From Diadema setosum (lineage: Eukaryota > Echinodermata > Echinoidea > Diadematoida > Diadematidae): a DNA stretch of 64,000 nucleotides. A program made the translations under genes and the position numbers. This document shows positions 57,886 through 64,000 of this stretch, one piece after another. Every line of letters begins with the position of its first letter. Position 1 is the first letter of the stretch. The stretch spans positions 4,571,001-4,635,000 of the forward strand of contig NC_092702.1 of the NCBI RefSeq assembly GCF_964275005.1, in the 5' to 3' direction. The notes below the pieces were generated by a model, which searched no databases, was not told where the DNA came from, and worked only from the letters and a program-made list of their open reading frames with translations.

Positions 57886-60310
57886 TATATGTGTGTACAT
57901 ATAATTATATGTATATATGTATATAATTATATATCACGATGTGTAAATGTTATCAATATAATAGTGTGTATGCATTTATTTACTTCTTTTCCAGACTACT
58001 ATCAATATACACTGCAAATGTGGGGGCATTCAATGAATACTCACAAAGAAAATGAACTTAAGGTAATCAGAACCAGATTGGTCAGACAAGGTTTGGTTGG
58101 TTCATTTTTTCATTCTGCTTTTATTTTTCCAACACAAACAAACAAACAGAATTATACATGACACTCACTGGATACATAACTGAACGCAAAGTACAATGAC
58201 GAAATAATATACCGATACAAAATCAAGAACGTTTTGATGAAATCGTGATATTGATCTCTTGGAAATGATAAATGAAAATACAGGAGACCTCCAGTCACTT
58301 GATTGAGATGGCCACCTTGGGAAAACGAAGTATATGAGCTTTACGATTTCTTTCTACTTCCTTCGTCCTTTAACGCTAACTCTGTGACACGACGAAATAG
58401 TGATAATTCAATATTTTAGTTTGATTTCAATGAAAAGTATAAAACTTAACAAACGCAACAGTTAAAACTCCATATAAATCGTATTGTAAAAGTTGTGGGG
58501 GAAAAAAAGAGAAGTTGTGCATGTCCTCGCATGATCCCTGTGTCGGTTCTAAGCACATGAGCAATTAAGGCAAAGCTATATCTGTTTCACATTGCTAATT
58601 TGAAAGTGGCGATGTTCATAAATAATTTAACCATTTTAAAGGCTGCTGTTTTATGCGAACTTCATCACTGTTTAATACTTTATAATCAAGAACAACTTAA
58701 CGTATCAGTGAAGATTTGAGTGCAAATTAATGGGAAACTTTTTGAGGCCACGTGACGTTATCGTATTTACCAATGATTTTTATATGGGAATGTTGTACAT
58801 GTTTCATTTTGACTGACGATTTTGTTCGAATCTCAATGATATTGAGATTGGAGAACATATTATGTTTACCCGATTCAACTGTATTTTGACAGTAAAGTGT
58901 CTTAATATCACTATACTCCCATAAAATATATTTTTAAGACTTATATTTATCATTATGCAAAACATGCGTTTTGTACTTTATTTCTTTTCATTTCCTTGTT
59001 GACTGTGCCTTTATATTAAAAGTATAGTGTTACATTTTTACTTTACAGTCTTTTTTATATTACTTTTTACTGTACATTTACAATGACCAGCATTGCACGA
59101 TATAGTTATCATATTATATACATACATGTGTATAATTTATTATGTACACATAATATAGGCAGTTGCTCTGAAGAAAGTATTTACATTTAAATTATAGATA
59201 TTTACATGCACTTAGTGCTGTACAGTATAGATGCAAAGCTTACCATCTGATGTTAATTCATCAGTGGTTCAATTAAGACACAATATTATGTGTTACGTTA
59301 TAGTGCAAACTTAGGGTCCTTACGGTAAAGTAGGAACAAGTGTACTTTTAATATATTTCAGTAATGAAGATTAAAAAATGTGTTACCTGCCTGCAGATCC
59401 ACAATAAACTTTTCGGAGTCTACATTTGTATACAAAAATACAAAAAAAAAAAAAAATGTGTGGCTGGAATCATGTTTGGGACACATTATATAACCTAAAT
59501 AATTGAAGCAGTTCATCCTGATCTACATACCCATTATGTGAGGGTATAACATAAATCATGTAGCTCTATCGTGAAAATGGACAATCTCAACATTGTAATT
59601 GTATGTTGACACGGTTTTTATTGTTACTTAAGGTGATAAAACTGAAACTGAAAACTTAAGGCGATGTGTAGGCAATTATGTTAATGATATCTAAACCTAT
59701 AGGCCTACTTCTGAAAAGATCAGGTGATTTTTTTTCGCAAATTATAATTTTTTTTTTTCTGAAATCTTTATTCATTATAATGATTAAAGGTTAATCTCAT
59801 AGGGTGATAAAATTGTTCTCGTAAGAGCGATATACCGCTAGTTTGATATTATTGATTTAGTATAACCGTATATTTCACGAAAGCAACTCCATATAATTCA
59901 CATTTAATTTGCTATACTCCGCGTCAGCATAATATGACACGACGTATCGATTCCTTTCATTTGAGAAAGACACAGGAGTAGTTTTAGAGTTTTTGATTGT
60001 ACATAAATCATGTAAATTACTAGTACAATAACGATTCTAAGTCCTTTGAACACCATCTGGAAACCCCCTGCGTCAACTAATGCAGCTCTGCGTTCAAACA
60101 CATCTCGTGGTATAATACGTGAAGACGAGCAGCTTCGAACGGTGAGCAACAGCAGTCATTGTAGATTGAATTAAGCTATATTCAAAGATTCTCTGATTTT
60201 AACAAAATAGCACGGCAAGGATTATGATTAATATCACACCTTTGTTTGCATTCTTTACATGCACATTTCTGTCTACAGTACTGTTTTTACATTGTCATGA
60301 GTCATCTTAA

Positions 60311-60686
60311 ATGGATGGTATAGTGTTGGTGGATATAAGGGTTATGCTTTTCACTTTTTGTGAGATACCAAGAAACCACTTATGAAATAGTACAAAACAT
60401 ACCATTCTGTTAGAGGAATTCAAACTTTATTTGATGAAAATCAGTTTTGGAATGGCTAAGACATCCAAAATCAAAGTAAAACAAAGCGAGTGTAATAAAA
60501 GGTGGGTCCCACCCTTTATTAGGATTGCTCTGTTTTGGATATCTCAACCATTTCAAAACCAATTTTCATCAAATAAACGTTGATTTCCTCTTGGAATTAT
60601 TTCAGATTTCATAAAGGGTTTATCATTATCTCACCCAAGATGTTAGAAACATGAAGTTAGATCTCAACCAAAACTATACGATCCCT
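60311..60686. mobile_element. Foldback MITE with TTAA target sites
   Basis: TTAA at 60,307-60,310 and 60,687-60,690 flanks ends ATGGATGGTATAGTGTTGG and inverse AGGGATCGTATAGTTTTGG. The arms pair through most of the 376 bp, centred on GGTGGGTCCCACC at about 60,503-60,515. TTAA duplication suggests piggyBac or Kolobok mobilisation. Confidence 0.75.
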
Positions 60687-61388
60687 TTAAGACTGTACAC
60701 AATCTAGTACTGTAAATCTTTAAAGACCATGCATCCTGCCAACGTGATTTTTGGCAATGCATCATTCGACTAGGAGCACGTGAGGTCCCTACACAATGTT
60801 GAATATCACTCAAGGATACCTTTCACCAATTATTCATAGTACTGTTTATGTCATATTTCTTTATGAAAATACGCAATCGACAAGAAAATAATATCTTTAC
60901 CTTTTTCCTTTAAAAAATGAAACGGGTTTGTTTCCGCTTTGGAATCAATAACAATCATTGAATTTGACTGGCGAGTGTCTTTCCAGAATAAGGTAAAAAA
61001 AATGTATTCACCCTACACTTGTTCTAAGAATAGTTCTACTCCTATCCGATTGGCAAGGCATAAGCAATACTTCGTAGGTCTTGTCATTGTCATGAACAAG
61101 TTCACGTCACAAATCAACAACACAAAGCAGCCATTACGACACTTTCGTTCGTCAGTTGCACGACTAGTGTTCGGAGACCCTTGCTCCTGCATTATGTCAG
61201 GGTGAACGGTGATACAAGGGGTGGGCAGCTGCCGACCTCACGCAAGAAATGTTCCAAGCGATCACTCAGTTGATCCCTTCAAATGCTCATTGAAAGATCG
61301 ATTTGCATTCGTTGATGTTCTGTTGAGTTTGTTGACTTGTTGTTCTACTTCTTTTCGTTCCTGTCGTGCTTGTATGTGTACTTTTTTT
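60687..61388. other. Non-coding, downstream of receptor-like gene
   Basis: Probable 3' UTR of the minus-strand receptor gene and intergenic sequence. No clear polyadenylation signal close to the stop. Confidence 0.4.
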
Positions 61389-61591
61389 TTACACTTGTGT
61401 AATCGATGCCTGTGACGATGACTGCGATTGCGATAGTTTCTCCCGATCCTCCTCCGCCGATTCCCTCGATCGGATTTTGAAACAGACCACTAGGTTGATT
61501 ACAATGACTATCACCATAGCAACGATGAGGACGGCCGCCAGGATGATAATGAGTGTTTCGAGTTGAAACACGGTTTGGGCGACGGCAGGTT
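61389..61591 (-). CDS. TNFR-like last exon: transmembrane helix, short tail, stop
   Basis: Acceptor CCTCCTAG|AACCTG. It encodes PAVAQTVFQLETL, the membrane helix, the stop-transfer CFKIRSRES and an acidic/Ser-Gln tail ending SITQV. Confidence 0.75.
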
Positions 61592-63935
61592 CTAGGAGGC
61601 GATCAAAAAGAAAGAGAAGAAAAAAAAAACACATTAAGAGTAATGATAATAAGCACATTCATGGCATGAAAAGGTAACTCAACAATTTTTACTGAAAGAA
61701 TCGCAACACATCAATGTATATGTCTCTTATCATCGTCTGTGTTCTTCAGGCATACCGGTAGTATAACGTTTGTTTGTTTGTTTGTTTGTTTTGTGTGTGT
61801 GTGTGTGTGTCAACTATATATTAATGTGATGTGAATTATTGTCGTCTTTAATTCACTTTGTAAAAATTACATTCATTATTTCACATTGCTCTTGTCAGAA
61901 GTACTGCTTCCGCGGCTCTGCTCAATATACTCCAAGACATTGCATTTTCACATGAACGCCAACTTAGTTTGAGTTAGCGGTGAAGTAGATGCCTACGTCT
62001 GAGTCTGACTTTGGAATTGCGTTTGAGGTTGGGTCTGAGCATGAGTCGAAGTGTTAGATTAAGTTTGAGTCTGAGTCTAAGTCTGAGTTTAATGTTCAGT
62101 TTGGGTCTAAATCTTGGTCGTAGGCTGATTGAAGCTGACGTAGAGAGTCTGGGTTTACTATCGCATTTGAGTTTGAGTCTGAATATCAGTGTGAGTCTGA
62201 GTCTGATTTTGAGCTTGCGTTTGAGTTTGAATTTGAATTTGACTGTGCGTTCATAAACACCATTCAAGGTAAAATTAACTCTTTTTTTTTGTGCGGCAGC
62301 CATACCACAATGGAGACCACCTTGAGACTTCCGCTTGTACAACTTTCAAATGCGTCAAATTTCATTAAAACCTATGAAATTATTGCATTGAAGTGTTGTC
62401 TACATTTCACCCATCACCCTCAATGCGGTTTTCTTCTTTGTAGAGGACCACCTTTTCGTACATTATTCTAATACATCCCAAAAATTTACAGACGAGCAAA
62501 CAAGCAACAAGAAAGAGATTGGGAGTTGCTTCACACTCAAAACTCCCCAAACTTTCTCTAGATCACTATAAAACAGCATAAAAATAAGTTTGAAATTGGC
62601 ATGAGGTTGTCAGTACCGATTCTAAATAGACGTAGCTTTTATATCCGCCTTCGAAATTTCCATCATGTTCGCTTACATTTTGAGGGAGTCATATTGGGGT
62701 AAATGGGTCAAATGTTGGCAACGCTCGAAAAAGATACGAATACAAAGAGCCTCCGTATCAGAAGATGGCATACCTTTTGATGGCCGGCCATGTATCCTTT
62801 CCGTCGGGGACATGCCATTGGCAATCATTGAAGCGCCATCTGTATAGTCAAAAGTGGGATGAAATTATAGACCTTGTATTACGTATTAACATCATACAAT
62901 AGTTTTGCTACGAGCGACATCAGGTAGCAGAAACAATTACTACGAATAAGGAGGTCGACGGGAAATGAAATGATACGCCCACATTCTTTTGTCCCTTGTT
63001 CTTGTGTAAGATAATTTGACAATATACTTTATTATCTATTACTTACTTTATTTACAGTAATAAACACACAATGATGCGTGATTACATTATATATGTATGT
63101 GCTTATGAATGGGTGTAATAGTTTGTCGTGATCTACATTGGTAAGTTTATAATCATCAACGTCCTACTTAAAAATCAGTTCAATTTTTCAAGTAGTCTTT
63201 TTATGTGAAAGGTCAATAACTCCTGACCTTTGACCTGGGTCAGTTTTAATCACCCAAACAAGACGTTTCAACATCTGACTGTGATACAACATTTTTTCCC
63301 CTTTTTTTACGATAGTTAAACAGGAAGACTTACTTCGTTCAGCTGTCGCTGGTCGGGATGAAGTGGCCGAGCCTGCATTTCGGTCGATGCAGGCCTTTCT
63401 GCCCATGTCAAAGATGTGTCGGGGGTTGCTGCAATGCGACGAGCACTGTGTGTCCTGAACTTGAGAACAGTTCTTCTTTGTGGCGATACCGTCGGGGCAC
63501 ATGCTGCAAAAATTGCAGAAGTAGTACCTGAAGGGATAGAAAGAAACGAAACACAACGCCTTGAAAAGAAATGTAAAACATCAATATCAACCGCAATATA
63601 CTCTTGTGACGTATTATGAATAAACACAACGAGATCAACAAAGGTCAGTGAGCCCCTCAGCCCTCAATGGAAGGGCGCCACCTATCACTTCTGCCGAGGG
63701 ACGTGGTCTTTCAGTGTTTCACTAGCATACTAGGACGGGTCCAACTTACGGAATAGAAGAAAAAACCAAACAAACATACCAATACTGAGTAATAAACGAC
63801 AGAAAATGAATCATGTATTTCTTTAGCCTCATGTGCTCAGATGCAAGATTTAGACTTTCATTTGCGTAGCAACCTGATTTCCGTGACGACAGCCGAATGT
63901 GCGTCAATTTCAAACAAACAGAAAGCAATCTTACT
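61389..63935 (-). CDS. TNF-receptor-like type I membrane protein, 3' exons only (partial)
   Basis: Exons on the minus strand: 63,935 (upstream end near the window edge, tentative), 63,527-63,334, 62,839-62,774 and 61,591-61,389 with stop. Phases fit throughout (2, 1, 1). The extracellular part contains a cysteine-rich repeat of TNFR type, CNFCSMCPDG...NCSQVQDTQC (C-x2-C-x2-C spacing, then DTxC), and a second partial Cys cluster CSSHCSNP...ACID. A Ser/Thr/Pro-rich stalk follows, then a membrane helix (LIIILAAVLIVAMVIVIVI) and a 30-residue cytoplasmic tail with no death domain, ending ITQV, which fits a class I PDZ-binding C-terminus. TNFR-superfamily proteins bind TNF-like ligands or neurotrophins; the ligand cannot be inferred. 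The N-terminal exons, with any further cysteine-rich repeats, lie beyond the right edge. Confidence 0.75.
61995..62250. repeat. Degenerate (GAGTYT)n hexamer array
   Basis: About 250 bp of imperfect GAGTCT/GAGTTT hexamers, in an intron of the TNFR-like gene. Translations are artefactual. Confidence 0.75.
62774..62839 (-). CDS. TNFR-like small stalk exon (22 codons)
   Basis: Acceptor ACTATACAG|ATGGCG, donor TCAAAAG|GTATGC; exactly 66 nt, phase 1 to phase 1, open in frame (NGASMIANGMSPTERIHGRP). It could be alternatively skipped without changing the frame. Confidence 0.6.
63334..63527 (-). CDS. TNFR-like cysteine-rich exon
   Basis: Acceptor TCCCTTCAG|GTACTAC, donor GAACGAA|GTAAGT. It encodes YYFCNFCSMCPDG...CSQVQDTQCSSHC and a Thr/Ser/Pro stalk. 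Confidence 0.8.
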
Positions 63936-63986
63936 TGAAAATACTCTGACGAGAATCTTTGGAGCATTCAAGTTCATTCATCGACT
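63935..63986 (-). CDS. TNFR-like upstream exon (tentative, near window edge)
   Basis: The donor TTTTCAA|GTAAGA is in the right phase for the next exon, and the open frame reads NELECSKDSRQSIFK, supplying the first cysteine of the repeat. An in-frame stop lies just upstream, so an acceptor such as ATTGTTAG near 63,987 is needed. Confidence 0.45.
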
Positions 63987-64000
63987 CTAACAATGATTAA

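Larger units (their letters stand above)
56506..60310. other. Intergenic, microsatellite-rich
   Basis: No gene recognised. (ATT)n at 56,872-56,941, (AT)n at 57,601-57,650 and 57,844-57,882 flanking a 190-bp segment with a hairpin, poly-A at about 59,440. Long low-complexity frames here are artefacts. Confidence 0.5.

Noticed and set aside
61974-62342. Basic Lys/Arg/Leu-rich minus-strand frame
   Set aside because: Translation of the degenerate GAGTYT hexamer array.

Overview
This is animal genomic DNA: AT-rich, gene-poor, split genes with GT-AG introns, no operons, and very rich in microsatellites, non-LTR fragments, tRNA-derived SINEs and foldback/MITE-type DNA transposons. Intronless TRIM genes in tandem, a WSC-domain sulfotransferase of the WSCD family, a TNF-receptor-like gene and word-built foldback repeats together suggest a marine invertebrate deuterostome, most likely an echinoderm (a sea urchin is my best guess; hemichordate or other marine invertebrates cannot be excluded). 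All recognised genes lie on the minus strand, except a dead TRIM copy on the plus strand.

Layout. 1-4.7 kb: no gene; repeat debris, a SINE and a foldback-like repeat. 5.0-21.0 kb: a tandem segmental duplication. Unit A (about 4.99-9.56 kb) ends in an intact intronless TRIM gene (664 aa). Unit B (about 11.19-21.04 kb) ends in its paralogue (694 aa) and is swollen by a 3.8 kb hAT-like element with an exact 8-bp target duplication, itself carrying a second hAT-like element with its own exact 8-bp duplication, and by a CR1/L2-like retrotransposon fragment. 23.3-24.7 kb: a third TRIM copy on the plus strand, split inside the RING by a 1,088-bp foldback element and cut off by a non-LTR 3' fragment.

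31.3-39.9 kb: a complete WSCD-like gene whose six coding exons I could join with consistent GT-AG boundaries and phases into a 470-codon protein (cytoplasmic N-terminus, signal anchor, one WSC domain, PAPS-dependent sulfotransferase domain). A second signal-anchor exon at 53.3-53.5 kb has the same phase-1 donor and could be an alternative first exon (437 aa). 41.4-51.0 kb, which would lie in the resulting long first intron, holds a 1.08-kb inverted duplication, a 2.8-kb Mutator-like element with long terminal inverted repeats and an exact 9-bp target duplication, and tandem arrays. 54-61 kb: foldback repeats, microsatellites and TTAA-flanked MITEs. 61.4-64.0 kb: the 3' exons of a TNF-receptor-like type I membrane protein that runs off the right edge.

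There is no sign that these genes act in one pathway. The TRIM genes probably encode ubiquitin ligases, the WSCD-like gene a Golgi sulfotransferase acting on glycans, and the last gene a cell-surface receptor. Nothing in the window is a clear undescribed multi-gene system. The strongest candidates for something new are the repeat architectures (word-built foldback repeats, and a mirror-symmetric GCGAGCG motif shared by two otherwise different arrays inside hAT-like elements) and the possible two-promoter structure of the sulfotransferase gene. All homology statements come from reading motifs, not from searches.
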